A stretch of 64,000 bases of DNA from Magnetospira sp. QH-2 (lineage in GTDB: Bacteria; Pseudomonadota; Alphaproteobacteria; Rhodospirillales; Magnetospiraceae): the NCBI RefSeq assembly GCF_000968135.1, contig NZ_FO538765.1:620001-684000 (forward strand), written 5' to 3'. Below, one piece after another: positions 9,681 through 18,759 of this stretch (the stretch's first letter is position 1; every line of letters starts with the position of its first letter). Made by a program: the position numbers and the translations under genes. The notes below the pieces were generated by a model. It was not told the origin of the DNA. It saw only the letters and a program-made list of their open reading frames with translations, and did no database searches.

Positions 9681-9815
9681 TAGCCACCCATTGGCAACCG
9701 GTAAGCCTGAAGTCAGACCTAAATTAAGATACCGACTTCATCGCCGGATTATTTCCACAAGATATTGGGACCAGACCGCAACCTTTCCCAGGGCACGCAC
9801 CATCCGGGGTGGAAT

Positions 9816-10071
9816 TGACCTGAGCCCCTAAATCTCCTCCAAAATTTGTTAGAGTCCGTGATCTGAGAGGAGACGGACCATGAAGCGCAGCCGATTCAGC
9901 GAAGAGCAAGTGATCGGGATCTTGAAAGAGCAAGAAGCGGATCAGAAGACGGCGGATGTATGCCGCCGTCACGGGATCAGCGAGGGAACGTTTTACAAGT
10001 GGAAGGCCAAGTTCGGCGGCTTGGAGGTATCGGACGCCAAACGGCTAAAGTCCTTGGAAGATGAAAACGCC
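9816..10071 (+). mobile_element. truncated IS3-family insertion sequence (left end and orfA)
   Basis: The end sequence TGACCTGAGCCCC at 9816 resembles IS3-family terminal repeats. The start of orfA (ATG at 9880, GAGGAGA upstream) encodes the helix-turn-helix part KRSRFSEEQVIGILKEQEAD and the WKAKFGGLEV segment. Similarity stops abruptly after SLEDENA at about 10071; the leucine zipper and the whole of orfB are missing. The open frame runs on to 10146 only by reading through unrelated DNA. A dead remnant. Confidence 0.8.
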
Positions 10072-10146
10072 CGCTGTCCGGCGGAAAGCCGTCGCACAAC
10101 TCCGTGCGGCGGTCTGGGCCACTTCGTCGTTCCACTCGGGGCGTAA
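9880..10146 (+). pseudogene. IS3 transposase OrfA fragment
   Basis: Encodes 64 residues of the IS3/IS911-type OrfA (HTH_Tnp_1): residues 1-64 match the usual pattern MKRSRFSEEQVIG...CRRHGISEGTFYKWKAKFG...LKSLEDENA, then the frame enters foreign sequence and stops at 10146 (88 residues in total). No OrfB reading frame follows. The protein could bind IS ends at most and cannot transpose. Confidence 0.8.
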
Positions 10147-10157
10147 AAATGACGGGA

Positions 10158-10362
10158 CTAAAGCCTTTGGCGTTTCATATGACCCGTTGTGATGGTCTCC
10201 GGTGAATCGAACCGCCAGGAAAGGTCCCGAAAGCGATGCGGCGCATCGGTGAGGGAGCTTGACGCCGCGGGCGGCCACCGGAGACCACCCTGCGGGCCGC
10301 TCCTGCCCCTGAGGCAAAATGATTCGGTCACAATGGGTCATATTAAACGCGAAAGACTTTAG
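10158..10362. repeat. 205-bp element with 35-bp imperfect terminal inverted repeats
   Basis: Positions 10158-10192 (CTAAAGCCTTTGGCGTTTCA...) and 10328-10362 (...TTAAACGCGAAAGACTTTAG) are inverted copies with about 4 mismatches in 35 bp. The interior has a second, nested inverted repeat (TGGTCTCCGGTG / CACCGGAGACCA). There is no coding capacity. The right end includes the stop codon of the GntR gene. It looks like a MITE or a structured non-autonomous element; family unknown. Confidence 0.6.
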
Positions 10363-11072
10363 GCCACCACGTCGGCAACCTTTGCCTTGAGGACCATCAC
10401 AGACCGTTCGATATGCTCGCTGGTCAATTGGGAGGTCAGGTCGGCATTGCGGTCCATGGCGGCTTCGAGGATGGCCCGGTGTTCCGCGCCCACATCACGC
10501 GGAATCGTTCTTTCGACCAATGAAATCCTAAGATACCGGATGGAATGTTGATACAGCACCCGGCGGAAATTGATCAGCCACCTGTTGGTGCAGGCGGAGA
10601 CGAGCGCATCATGGAAAGCACTGTTGCGGGCTTCCCAATCCTCCATGGGTACCTCTTGCCGATCCTTCATGGAAGTTTCGATCTTGGAGAGGTGGTGAGC
10701 GGCAGTTACCACGCGGGCTTCCCAATCGTCGTCACCCCTGATTACGGACTCCCGCACGGCCTGGGTTTCGAGCAGCTTGCGCATGGCGGCGATATCCTGA
10801 AAGTCGGCAAGCGACACTTCCGCCACCCGAAATCCGCGCTGGCCCTCCGTCGTTGCAAGATTTTCGACGAGCAGTCTGGATAAGGCCTCCCTCACGGTGC
10901 TGGCGCCGATGCCGCCGAATCGGGCACGCAATTCCTCCACCCGTAGACGGCTTCCCGGGGTCAACTGCCCGTTCAAGATGTCTGTTCGCAAAGTTGCGTA
11001 GACTTGCTCGATAATCGTCTTGCCGCTTGGCTTTCCAACGCTCTTGGGAGGTTTCTGGGTCAGACTCATCAT
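10359..11072 (-). CDS. GntR-family transcriptional regulator (FadR/FCD type)
   Basis: A regulator of 237 residues, divergent from the catechol pathway operon and so its likely controller. Residues 15-80 form the winged helix (IIEQVYATLRTDILNG, LRVEELRARFGGIGASTVRE, RGFRVAEVS). The C-terminal two-thirds is all-helical with NSAFHDALVSAC and AEHRAILEAAMDRN, typical of the FCD ligand-binding domain. I use the ATG at 11072; a TTG at 11129 would add 19 residues outside the family. Its stop codon lies in the terminal repeat of the preceding element. The effector, perhaps a pathway intermediate, is not deducible. Confidence 0.88.
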   Translation of the reverse strand: MMSLTQKPPKSVGKPSGKTIIEQVYATLRTDILNGQLTPGSRLRVEELRARFGGIGASTVREALSRLLVENLATTEGQRGFRVAEVSLADFQDIAAMRKLLETQAVRESVIRGDDDWEARVVTAAHHLSKIETSMKDRQEVPMEDWEARNSAFHDALVSACTNRWLINFRRVLYQHSIRYLRISLVERTIPRDVGAEHRAILEAAMDRNADLTSQLTSEHIERSVMVLKAKVADVVA

Positions 11073-11173
11073 TTTGTCCGGCGTAATAAGGGGTGGCAGG
11101 ATTATGGGACAAGTCCCCTGACCAGGCAACCGATTTTAAAGAAAAAAAACGATATTAAGCGGCACAATACCTT

Positions 11174-11187
11174 AAATATCGATATTT
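11174..11187. promoter_or_regulatory. candidate operator palindrome in the divergent promoter region
   Basis: AAATATCGATATTT is a perfect 14-bp palindrome in the AT-rich spacer between the GntR gene and the catechol operon, 3 bp upstream of TTGACG (11191-11196). A related half (ACGATATT) lies at 11149. Position and symmetry fit a GntR operator. Confidence 0.45.
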
Positions 11188-11258
11188 TTGTTGACGAACG
11201 ATTTTCGTGTGGCATGATTGGGTCAACCGACAGACGACGGGAGGCGAGGCGAGCAGGC

Positions 11259-11588
11259 ATGGCGCATTCAAGGCATTCAGGGAAGTTCGCGATACGGGTC
11301 GAGGGGGATCCCCGGACCTATTTCTGCGCGGCGGATCAGAAGGTAATCGCCGCCCTGGAGGAATGCGGTCAGATCGGCATTCGGGTCGGTTGCCGCGAAG
11401 GCGGCTGCGGCGTCTGTCGGGTCCGTGTCGTTTCCGGAGAATACGAGACCGGAAAGATGAGCCGGGCACATGTCTCGGAAGAGCAGGAAAGTCAGGGTTT
11501 CGCTCTGAGTTGTCGGCTGTTCCCGAGAAGCAATCTTCATTTGGAGGCAGCGGGGATCCGGACGGGTTCCGGAGACCGCGAAACTTGA
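11259..11588 (+). CDS. dmpQ: XylT/DmpQ-type [2Fe-2S] ferredoxin
   Basis: A chloroplast-type ferredoxin of 109 residues. The cluster ligands are visible in VGCREGGCGVCRVRV (Cys-x4-Cys-x2-Cys) and in the later FALSCRLFP. In meta-cleavage operons this protein (XylT, DmpQ, NahT) re-reduces the iron of catechol 2,3-dioxygenase after oxidative inactivation. Its place directly in front of the dioxygenase gene fits. I start at the ATG at 11259, behind a GGGAGG-rich stretch; the open frame further upstream overlaps the promoter region. Confidence 0.9.
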   Translation: MAHSRHSGKFAIRVEGDPRTYFCAADQKVIAALEECGQIGIRVGCREGGCGVCRVRVVSGEYETGKMSRAHVSEEQESQGFALSCRLFPRSNLHLEAAGIRTGSGDRET

Positions 11589-11622
11589 ACAAGCCAATCA
11601 AGGCAAAGAGGAGGAATTTCGC

Positions 11623-12543
11623 ATGGCGATGACAGGTGTACTACGTCCCGGACTGATCCAGCTTCGGGTGATGGATTTGGAGGCGGCACTGACCCACTAC
11701 GTGGATCGCATCGGGCTCAATGAAGTGGGGCGCGACGATGAGGGACGGGTGTTCCTCAAGGGTTGGGATGAGTTCGATCATCACAGCTTTGTCCTGCGTG
11801 AGGCCGATACCGCCGGGCTCGACTTCTTCGCTTTCAAGGTCGATACCGACGATTCCCTAGCCATATTCCGCAAGCGGATCGAAGCATGGGGCCTTGCCGT
11901 CGATGATGTGCCGGCAGGTGAGCATCCCGGCGTCGGGCCGCGTATCGGCTTTACCATTCCGTCCGGTCATCGTATCGAGCTGTATTCCCAGATCGAGATG
12001 GCCGAGAAGCATCCAGTGATCCGCAACCCCGATGTGTGGGACGTTGAGCCGCATGGCATGCGCGCCATCCGCTTCGATCACGGCCTTCTCTATGGACCCA
12101 ATATCGATCAGGTGCTGAAGTTCTTCGAGGAAGTTCTCGATTTCTCCTGCGCCGAACGGGTGGATGACGGCGACGGGCCGCTGGCCATCTGGCTGACCGT
12201 GTCCAACAAGGCCCACGATATCGCCTTCGTGCGCTATCCCGAGGAAAACAAGTTCCACCATGTGGCCTTCCTGCTCGAAACCTGGAACGATGTCGGACAT
12301 GCCGCTGATATCATGACCCGCTACGACATCTCCATCGATGTCGGGCCGACCCGCCACGGCATCACCCGCGGACAGACCATCTATTTCTTCGATCCGTCGG
12401 GCAATCGCAATGAAGTCTATGCCGGCGGTTACGCCTATTACCCCGACAACCCCACCCGCCACTGGGACCCGGAGCAATTGGGCAAGGGCATCTTTTACTA
12501 CGAGCGCAAGCTCAATGATGCCTTCCTGTCCGTGGTGACTTGA
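11623..12543 (+). CDS. dmpB: catechol 2,3-dioxygenase
   Basis: An extradiol dioxygenase that opens catechol to 2-hydroxymuconic semialdehyde. The 306-residue protein has the two-domain vicinal-oxygen-chelate fold of the XylE/DmpB class. Iron ligands are recognisable as the histidine of RFDHGLLYGP, the histidine of KFHHVAFLLE and the glutamate of NRNEVYAGGY. The ATG follows GAGGAGG. It is the entry enzyme of the operon; no phenol, toluene or benzoate hydroxylase lies nearby to supply its substrate. Confidence 0.95.
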   Translation: MAMTGVLRPGLIQLRVMDLEAALTHYVDRIGLNEVGRDDEGRVFLKGWDEFDHHSFVLREADTAGLDFFAFKVDTDDSLAIFRKRIEAWGLAVDDVPAGEHPGVGPRIGFTIPSGHRIELYSQIEMAEKHPVIRNPDVWDVEPHGMRAIRFDHGLLYGPNIDQVLKFFEEVLDFSCAERVDDGDGPLAIWLTVSNKAHDIAFVRYPEENKFHHVAFLLETWNDVGHAADIMTRYDISIDVGPTRHGITRGQTIYFFDPSGNRNEVYAGGYAYYPDNPTRHWDPEQLGKGIFYYERKLNDAFLSVVT

Positions 12544-12980
12544 TGCCCGCCGTTGTTTCGACCCATCGCCTCACCTCCGAGGCCGCACTCATCGCCGTTC
12601 AGGCGGCGGTGAGCCACGGCCAGGAGATGGGGTTGCGGGTCAACGCAGCAGCCGTGGATGCGGGCGGGCATCTACTGGCTTTCCTGCGAGCGGACGGCGC
12701 CTTCCTGCCGTCCATCGCCATCGCCCAGGACAAGGCTTATACGGCCGCCGGTTTCGGCATGCCGAGCCGCACCTTGTATGACGCCATCGCGGGCGAACCG
12801 GGGGTACGTGACGGCATCGGAAAACAGCCTCGCGTGGCCTCCTTTCCCGGCGGCTTGCCGGTGCGGGTCGAGGGCCAGGTCGTTGGCGGCATCGGCGTGT
12901 CGGGAGCGTCGGCCGAGCAAGACGAACAATGCGCCGAGGCGGGCCTGGCAGCCATCGGTCTACCATCCAATCAGGAGTAA
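12543..12980 (+). CDS. GlcG/HbpS-family (DUF336) protein
   Basis: A 145-residue protein of the GlcG/HbpS-like family: it shows VNAAAVDAGGHLLAFLRADG, IAIAQDKAYTAAGFG and the C-terminal GGIGVSGASAEQDE. Related small proteins recur in aromatic meta-cleavage operons and some bind haem; the role here is not established. The start codon overlaps the dioxygenase stop (TGATG), so the two are probably translated together. An alternative TTG start one codon upstream is possible. Confidence 0.85.
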   Translation: MPAVVSTHRLTSEAALIAVQAAVSHGQEMGLRVNAAAVDAGGHLLAFLRADGAFLPSIAIAQDKAYTAAGFGMPSRTLYDAIAGEPGVRDGIGKQPRVASFPGGLPVRVEGQVVGGIGVSGASAEQDEQCAEAGLAAIGLPSNQE

Positions 12981-12986
12981 GAATCC

Positions 12987-14447
12987 ATGAAGGACATCCT
13001 CAACTTTATCGACGGTGAATTCACCAAGGGCACCAGCGGGCGCACCTTCGACAACATCAACCCGATCAATGGGGAAAAGCTCGGTGTCGTCCACGAAGCC
13101 CTTGAACCGGAAGTGGATGCCGCGGTCCAGGCCGCGCGCCGGGCCCTGGACGGTCCCTGGGGAACGATGTCCGTGGCGGATCGCACCGCTTTGCTGCATC
13201 GCGTAGCCGATGGCATCAACGCCCGTTTCGATGAATTCCTCGATGCCGAGATCCTCGATACCGGCAAGCCGCTGAGTTTGGCCTCGCACATTGATATCCC
13301 GCGCGGTGCGGCCAACTTCAAGGTTTTTGCTGATGTGGTCAAGAATGTGCCGGCCGAGACCTTTCAACTGGACACCCCGGATGGACGCGGCGCCCTGAAC
13401 TATGGGTTGCGTACGCCGAAGGGGGTGGTCGCGGTGATCAGTCCGTGGAACCTGCCCTTGCTGTTGATGACCTGGAAGGTCGGTCCGGCGCTGGCCTGCG
13501 GCAACACGGTGGTGGTGAAACCGTCGGAAGAGACCCCAAGGACCACGACCCTACTTGGCGAAGTGATGAAGGAAGTCGGCATGCCCGACGGGGTGTTCAA
13601 CGTCGTGCACGGGTTCGGGCCGGAGTCGGCGGGCGCCTATCTGACCCAACATCCGGGCGTCGATGCCATTACCTTTACCGGCGAGACCCGGACCGGCGAG
13701 GCCATCATGAAGGCGGCCGCCGTCGGCCTGCGTCATGTGTCCATGGAATGCGGCGGCAAGAATGCCGGCGTGGTGTTCGCCGATTGTGACCTCGACAAGG
13801 CCATCGAGGGCACCATGCGCTCGGTCTTCGCCAACTGCGGTCAGGTCTGTCTGGGGACCGAACGAGTTTATGTGGAGCGGCCGATTTTCGACGAGTTCGT
13901 CAAGCGTCTGAAAAGCTCGGCGGAGAACCTGCGCCTGGGTCGGCCGGAAGACGGCGACACCAGCATGGGGCCGCTGATCTCGGAGGAGCACCGGGAGAAG
14001 GTGTTGTCCTACTACAAGCTGGCTGTCGAGGAAGGGGCCACGGTGGTCACCGGCGGCGGCGTTCCGAAGATGGACGGAAACCTGGCCTCCGGCTGGTGGG
14101 TCGAGCCGACCATCTGGACCGGCCTCCCCGAAACGGCCCGGGTGATCAAGGAGGAAGTCTTCGGTCCTTGTTGCCATGTTCAGCCCTTTGATAGCGAGGA
14201 CGAGGCGATCCGGATGGCCAATCACACGGACTATGGCCTCGCCACCGCGATATGGACCGAGGACCTGTCTCGCGCCCATCGGGTGGCGGCGCAAATCGAT
14301 GTGGGGATCGCCTGGGTGAATTCCTGGTTCCTGCGCGACCTGCGCACCGCTTTCGGCGGCACCAAGCATTCGGGGATCGGCCGCGAGGGCGGGGTTCATT
14401 CCCTGGAATTCTATACGGAACTGCGCAACGTCTGTGTCAAGCTATAA
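12987..14447 (+). CDS. dmpC: 2-hydroxymuconic semialdehyde dehydrogenase
   Basis: Oxidises 2-hydroxymuconic semialdehyde to 4-oxalocrotonate with NAD, the first step of the oxalocrotonate branch. At 486 residues it is a full-length aldehyde dehydrogenase: SPWNLPLLLMTWKVGPALA, the cofactor-binding DAITFTGETRTG, the catalytic glutamate in SMECGGKNAG and the catalytic cysteine in NCGQVCLGTE. It begins 6 bp after the DUF336 gene with AGGAGTAAG upstream. The hydrolytic branch enzyme (DmpD/XylF) is absent from the operon. Confidence 0.93.
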   Translation: MKDILNFIDGEFTKGTSGRTFDNINPINGEKLGVVHEALEPEVDAAVQAARRALDGPWGTMSVADRTALLHRVADGINARFDEFLDAEILDTGKPLSLASHIDIPRGAANFKVFADVVKNVPAETFQLDTPDGRGALNYGLRTPKGVVAVISPWNLPLLLMTWKVGPALACGNTVVVKPSEETPRTTTLLGEVMKEVGMPDGVFNVVHGFGPESAGAYLTQHPGVDAITFTGETRTGEAIMKAAAVGLRHVSMECGGKNAGVVFADCDLDKAIEGTMRSVFANCGQVCLGTERVYVERPIFDEFVKRLKSSAENLRLGRPEDGDTSMGPLISEEHREKVLSYYKLAVEEGATVVTGGGVPKMDGNLASGWWVEPTIWTGLPETARVIKEEVFGPCCHVQPFDSEDEAIRMANHTDYGLATAIWTEDLSRAHRVAAQIDVGIAWVNSWFLRDLRTAFGGTKHSGIGREGGVHSLEFYTELRNVCVKL

Positions 14448-14459
14448 GGAAATCCGAGC

Positions 14460-15251
14460 ATGGCTGAACAAAATCAAATTCAACAAGCGGCGGACCGCCT
14501 TTGGTCGGCTTGGGAAAGCGGCACGCCCACCGAGCCGGTGCGTGATCTGATCGGCGAGACCGACCTGGAGGCCGCCTATGCGGTGCAGGAAATCAACACG
14601 CGGAAATGGTTGGCACAGGGCCGCCGTCTGGTCGGCCGCAAGATTGGCCTGACGTCGAAAGTGGTTCAGACCCAACTTGGTGTCGATCAGCCGGATTACG
14701 GCATGCTGTTCGCCGACATGGACATTCCCGATGGCGAGGATATTCCGCTCGCCCGCTGTTTCCAGCCGAAAGTCGAGGCGGAAGTGGCCTTCGTCGTTGG
14801 CGACGACCTGAACAGCGACCAGTTGACCATGGCCGACATTCTATCCTCTCTCGACTACGCCCTGGCGGCTATCGAGGTGGTGGGGTCCCGCGTCGCCGAT
14901 TGGAACATCCGCATCGCCGATACGGTGGCCGATAATGCCTCGTCTGGGCTCTATATCCTGGGGCAGCAGCCGGTGGCATTGGGCGATTTCGATCCGCGCC
15001 TGTGTGGCATGGCGATGTTCAAGGGCGGCGAACCGATGTCGGTTGGCGCCGGCGCTGCCTGCCTGGGTAGCCCGCTGAACGCCACCCTATGGCTGGCCAA
15101 GGTGATGGCCAAGGCCGGGCGGCCGCTGCTTGCCGGGGACGTGGTCCTGTCCGGCGCGCTGGGGCCGATGGTCGCCGCCAATCCCGGAGACGTGTTCGAG
15201 GCCCGCATCGAGGGGCTCGGCTCGGTTCGCGCCAGTTTCGCCAAGGAGTAA
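14460..15251 (+). CDS. dmpE: 2-oxopent-4-enoate hydratase
   Basis: Hydrates 2-oxopent-4-enoate to 4-hydroxy-2-oxovalerate. The 263-residue protein has the fumarylacetoacetase-like fold shared with the decarboxylase encoded later in the operon: [20 protein letters not shown], the metal-binding stretch [14 protein letters not shown], and the C-terminal [19 protein letters not shown]. The two enzymes normally form a complex so that the unstable enol intermediate is channelled. Assignment as hydratase rather than decarboxylase rests on length and the overall match to DmpE/XylJ. Confidence 0.88.
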   Translation: MAEQNQIQQAADRLWSAWESGTPTEPVRDLIGETDLEAAYAVQEINTRKWLAQGRRLVGRKIGLTSKVVQTQLGVDQPDYGMLFADMDIPDGEDIPLARCFQPKVEAEVAFVVGDDLNSDQLTMADILSSLDYALAAIEVVGSRVADWNIRIADTVADNASSGLYILGQQPVALGDFDPRLCGMAMFKGGEPMSVGAGAACLGSPLNATLWLAKVMAKAGRPLLAGDVVLSGALGPMVAANPGDVFEARIEGLGSVRASFAKE

Positions 15252-15256
15252 AAGAG

Positions 15257-16195
15257 ATGAAAACCAAAGTCGCGATCATCGGTTCCGGCAATATCGGCAC
15301 CGATTTAATGATCAAGATCATGCGCACCTCCGAAAATCTGGAGGCGGCAGCCATGGTCGGCATCGATCCGAGTTCCGACGGCCTGGCCCGCGCCCAGCGC
15401 ATGGGCGTCGCCACCACCCACGAAGGCATCGACGGGTTGACCAAACTCGATTGCTACAAGGATATCCGCGTGGTGTTCGATGCCACGTCCGCCAAGGCGC
15501 ATCATCTGCACGATCACGTACTGCAAGCCGACGGCAAGAAGGTGATCGATCTGACCCCGGCGGCCATTGGTCCGTACATCATTCCGGTGGTGAATTTGGA
15601 TGACAACCTGGACGCGCCGAACGTCAACATGGTGACCTGCGGCGGTCAGGCGACGATCCCCATGGTCTGGGCGGTCAAGCGGGTTGCCGAGCGGCTGGTC
15701 TACGGCGAAATCGTCGCTTCGATCTCGTCCAAATCCGCCGGACCGGGAACGCGGGCCAATATCGATGAATTCACCGAGACCACATCAAAGGCCATCGAAG
15801 CTGTCGGTGGGGCGGAAGTGGGCAAGGCGATCATCGTCCTCAATCCGGCGGAGCCGCCGCTGATCATGCGCGACACCGTGTTCACCCTGTCTCAGGGCGC
15901 CGACAAGGAAGCCATCCGCGATTCCGTCGCCGAGGTGGCGGAAATGGTCCAGTCCTATGTCCCCGGCTACCGCCTCAAGCAAGAAGTGCAGTTCGAGAAT
16001 ATCGGCGACAACGCGCCGGTCAATATCCCCGGCATGGGGCCGATGACCGGCCTGAAGACCTCGGTGTTCCTGGAAGTCGAAGGAGCGGCCCATTACTTGC
16101 CCGCATATGCCGGCAACCTCGACATCATGACCTCCGCCGCCAAAGTGACCGCGGAACGGTGGGTGGCGACAAAACTGACCGAGAAGGCGGCCTAA
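15257..16195 (+). CDS. dmpF: acetaldehyde dehydrogenase (acylating)
   Basis: Converts acetaldehyde, NAD and CoA to acetyl-CoA in a channelling complex with the aldolase encoded next. The 312-residue protein starts with the Rossmann motif [20 protein letters not shown] and has the catalytic cysteine in [17 protein letters not shown], followed by [20 protein letters not shown]. The ATG at 15257 was chosen over the open frame from 15089 because it begins at the Rossmann strand and has GGAG upstream. Confidence 0.94.
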   Translation: MKTKVAIIGSGNIGTDLMIKIMRTSENLEAAAMVGIDPSSDGLARAQRMGVATTHEGIDGLTKLDCYKDIRVVFDATSAKAHHLHDHVLQADGKKVIDLTPAAIGPYIIPVVNLDDNLDAPNVNMVTCGGQATIPMVWAVKRVAERLVYGEIVASISSKSAGPGTRANIDEFTETTSKAIEAVGGAEVGKAIIVLNPAEPPLIMRDTVFTLSQGADKEAIRDSVAEVAEMVQSYVPGYRLKQEVQFENIGDNAPVNIPGMGPMTGLKTSVFLEVEGAAHYLPAYAGNLDIMTSAAKVTAERWVATKLTEKAA

Positions 16196-16197
16196 TC

Positions 16198-17232
16198 ATG
16201 AGCAATCCCAATCCCGAAAAAATCTATGTCCAGGATGTCACCCTGCGCGACGGCATGCATGCGGTTCGGCACCAATATGGTCTTGAGACCGTACGGACAA
16301 TTGCCAAGGCCCTGGACGATGCCCGGATCGACGCCATCGAGATCACCCACGGCGACGGCCTGACCGGCACTTCGTTCAACTATGGTTTCGGCAAGCATTC
16401 GGATAGCGAATGGATCGCCGCCGTGGCCGACGTGCTGGACCACGCCCGGGTCACCATCCTGCTGCTGCCAGGCATCGGCACGATCCATGATCTGAAGGAA
16501 GCCTACGAGGCCGGAGCGCGCAGCGTGCGCGTCGCCACCCACTGCACCGAGGCCGATATCTCGAAACAGCATATCGAGGCGGCCCGGAACTTGGGCATGG
16601 ACACCATCGGCTTTTTGATGATGTCGCATATGGTCGAACCGCAAGCGCTGGTCGAACAGGCCAAGTTGATGGAAAGCTACGGGGCCGAATGCGTCTATGT
16701 GGTGGACAGCGCTGGATATCTGCTTCAAGACGGCGTGGCCGAGCGGGTCAAGGTCTTCCGGGGCGAACTGAAGCCGGAAACGGAAGTCGGCGTGCATGTA
16801 CACCATAACCTGTCGCTCGGCGTCGCCAATTCGGTGGAGGCCCTGCGCCACGGCGCCGTGCGGGTTGATGCCTCCCTGGCCGGAAACGGTGCAGGGGCGG
16901 GCAATGCGCCGCTGGAAGTGCTGATCGCCGTGCTCAATCGCATGGGCATAGAGACCGGTTGCGATCTGTTCAAGTTGATGGACGCCGCCGATGACCTGGT
17001 GCGGCCATTGCAAGACCGTCCGGTGCGGGTGGACCGGGAAAGCCTCTCGCTGGGCTATGCCGGGGTCTATTCCAGCTTCCTGCGCCATGCGGAAAACGCC
17101 TCGAAGACCTATGGCATCGACACCCGCGACATCCTAGTGGAACTGGGCGCGCGGCGCATGGTCGGCGGCCAAGAGGACATGATTGTCGATGTGGCTTTGG
17201 ATCTATCGAAGAACAAGGGAGAAGCGGCATGA
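16198..17232 (+). CDS. dmpG: 4-hydroxy-2-oxovalerate aldolase
   Basis: Cleaves 4-hydroxy-2-oxovalerate to pyruvate and acetaldehyde. The 344-residue TIM barrel begins with [19 protein letters not shown] (metal-binding Asp and catalytic residues) and has the metal-binding histidines in [34 protein letters not shown] matches DmpG/BphI closely. The gene starts 2 bp after the dehydrogenase stop, as expected for partners of one bifunctional complex, and ends in an ATGA overlap with the next gene. Confidence 0.95.
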   Translation: MSNPNPEKIYVQDVTLRDGMHAVRHQYGLETVRTIAKALDDARIDAIEITHGDGLTGTSFNYGFGKHSDSEWIAAVADVLDHARVTILLLPGIGTIHDLKEAYEAGARSVRVATHCTEADISKQHIEAARNLGMDTIGFLMMSHMVEPQALVEQAKLMESYGAECVYVVDSAGYLLQDGVAERVKVFRGELKPETEVGVHVHHNLSLGVANSVEALRHGAVRVDASLAGNGAGAGNAPLEVLIAVLNRMGIETGCDLFKLMDAADDLVRPLQDRPVRVDRESLSLGYAGVYSSFLRHAENASKTYGIDTRDILVELGARRMVGGQEDMIVDVALDLSKNKGEAA

Positions 17233-17996
17233 CCGACCTTGCTGAAATCGCCGAAATCGTTGACGGGGCCGCCCATACGGCCACGGCCATCGCGCAGTTT
17301 TCCGACACCGAACCGTTGAGTGTCGATCAGGCCTATGCGGTGCAGGCCCTTTCCATGCAGCGCCGCTACGCCCGCGGCGAAAAACGTATCGGCATCAAGA
17401 TGGGCATGACCAGCCGCGCCAAGATGGTGCAAATGGGCCTGCACGACATGATCTGGGGACGCCTTACCGATGCCATGCGCAAGGAGGAAGGCGGCATCAT
17501 CTCCATGGCCGACTACGTGCATCCGCGGGTCGAGCCGGAAGTGGCCTTTCTGATCGGCGACACCCTGGCCGGCGACGTAACGCCCTTCGAGGCTTTGGCC
17601 TGCGTCGACGCGGTTGCCGGGGCGATGGAAATCATCGATTCCCGCTACGACAACTTCAAGTTTGACCTGGGTGACGTGCTGGCTGACAATTCCTCGTCGT
17701 CTGGTTTCGTGATCGGCGACTGGCAGGCGCCGGATACCGATATCCGTAACCTGGGCCTGATTATGTCGATTAATGATCGTCCGGTTCAAATCGGTTCCAC
17801 CGCCGCCATTCTCGGCAATCCGATCCGCTCCTTGGTCGCCGCCGCGCGCATGGTCGCCGCCGCCGGCGAAAAACTCTATCCCGGCGACATCGTCCTGGCC
17901 GGGGGGGCGACCATCGCCGACGCTCTTGCTGTTGGCGACAGCGTGAAGACCGAGTTCCAAACTCTGGGCACCGTCGCCTTCAAGGTAGGAGAATAG
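17229..17996 (+). CDS. dmpH: 4-oxalocrotonate (2-oxo-3-hexenedioate) decarboxylase
   Basis: Decarboxylates 2-oxo-3-hexenedioate to 2-oxopent-4-enoate. The 255-residue protein belongs to the same fold as the hydratase but shows the decarboxylase pattern: [49 protein letters not shown]. It is coupled to the aldolase gene by ATGA and followed after 2 bp by the tautomerase, so the enzymes of the branch are made together. Confidence 0.92.
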   Translation: MTDLAEIAEIVDGAAHTATAIAQFSDTEPLSVDQAYAVQALSMQRRYARGEKRIGIKMGMTSRAKMVQMGLHDMIWGRLTDAMRKEEGGIISMADYVHPRVEPEVAFLIGDTLAGDVTPFEALACVDAVAGAMEIIDSRYDNFKFDLGDVLADNSSSSGFVIGDWQAPDTDIRNLGLIMSINDRPVQIGSTAAILGNPIRSLVAAARMVAAAGEKLYPGDIVLAGGATIADALAVGDSVKTEFQTLGTVAFKVGE

Positions 17997-17998
17997 CC

Positions 17999-18187
17999 AT
18001 GCCGTTTGCCGAGATCACCATCATTGAAGGCCGTTCGGTCGAGAAGAAGACCGCCCTGATCGAAAAGGTCACCGACGCCATTGTCGAGGCCCTTGACGCC
18101 CCTAAGGAGACCGTGCGGATCTGCATCCGCGAGGTACCGGCAGACAACTGGGGGATCGGCGGCAAGCCCTACGGCCAGGTGCGGTGA
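17999..18187 (+). CDS. dmpI: 4-oxalocrotonate tautomerase
   Basis: Isomerises the enol form of 4-oxalocrotonate (2-hydroxymuconate) to the keto form that is decarboxylated next. It is a 62-residue subunit of the hexameric tautomerase family. The amino-terminal proline base follows the initiator Met (MPFAEITIIEGR), and the substrate-binding arginines (IIEGRS, VRICIREVP) and the aromatic WGIGGKP are present. The downstream gene overlaps it by GTGA. Confidence 0.95.
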   Translation: MPFAEITIIEGRSVEKKTALIEKVTDAIVEALDAPKETVRICIREVPADNWGIGGKPYGQVR

Positions 18188-18756
18188 CCACAGAGATTGC
18201 CGAAAGTCGTCCGGGAGAAGAAGGACCAGTCACGGTCAGCGTCTCAAGGCGCGTGCGCCCGGGACGGGAGGCGGACTACGAGGCCTGGATCAGCGGCGTT
18301 GTCGAAGTGGCCCGGCATTTCCACGGTCATCAGGGCGTCAATGTCCTCAGGCCTTCGGACAAAACCGGTGGGCGCTATGTACTGATCTATCGCTACGATT
18401 CCTGGGAGCATTGCCACGCCTGGGAAGAATCCGAGACCCGTGCCGACTGGACGGCGAAGCTGGACGAACTGGTCGAAGGCGAGGCCGAGTTCAAGCGGGT
18501 CACCGGGCTTGAATTCTGGTTCGACCTGCCCGAGGTGCCAGCCGCCGCCAAACCGTCGCCGCACAAGATGGCGATTACCCTGATGATTGTGGTATTTTGT
18601 TTGGTCTATCCCCTGCAGCTCATCCTGGGCCCCGTTCTGTCTCCTTATCCCTTATGGATCAAGGTCGCACTCATCATTGTCATTCAGGTCCTGCTGATGA
18701 CTTATGTCGTTATGCCGAGGGTGACCCGCATCATCAAACCTTGGTTGTTTAGCTGA
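18184..18756 (+). CDS. ABM-domain protein with two C-terminal membrane helices
   Basis: A 190-residue protein with an N-terminal antibiotic-biosynthesis-monooxygenase (ABM) ferredoxin-like domain (about residues 15-110: VTVSVSRRVRPGREADYEAW, VNVLRPSDKTGGRYVLIYRY, FEFWFDLP-like end) and two hydrophobic helices (about 128-150 and 160-182). Such ABM-plus-two-helix proteins exist as a family of unknown function. It starts with a GTG overlapping the tautomerase stop, so it belongs to the catechol operon, but no reaction in the pathway requires it. The function is not known to me. Confidence 0.8.
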   Translation: MTTEIAESRPGEEGPVTVSVSRRVRPGREADYEAWISGVVEVARHFHGHQGVNVLRPSDKTGGRYVLIYRYDSWEHCHAWEESETRADWTAKLDELVEGEAEFKRVTGLEFWFDLPEVPAAAKPSPHKMAITLMIVVFCLVYPLQLILGPVLSPYPLWIKVALIIVIQVLLMTYVVMPRVTRIIKPWLFS

Positions 18757-18759
18757 CCC

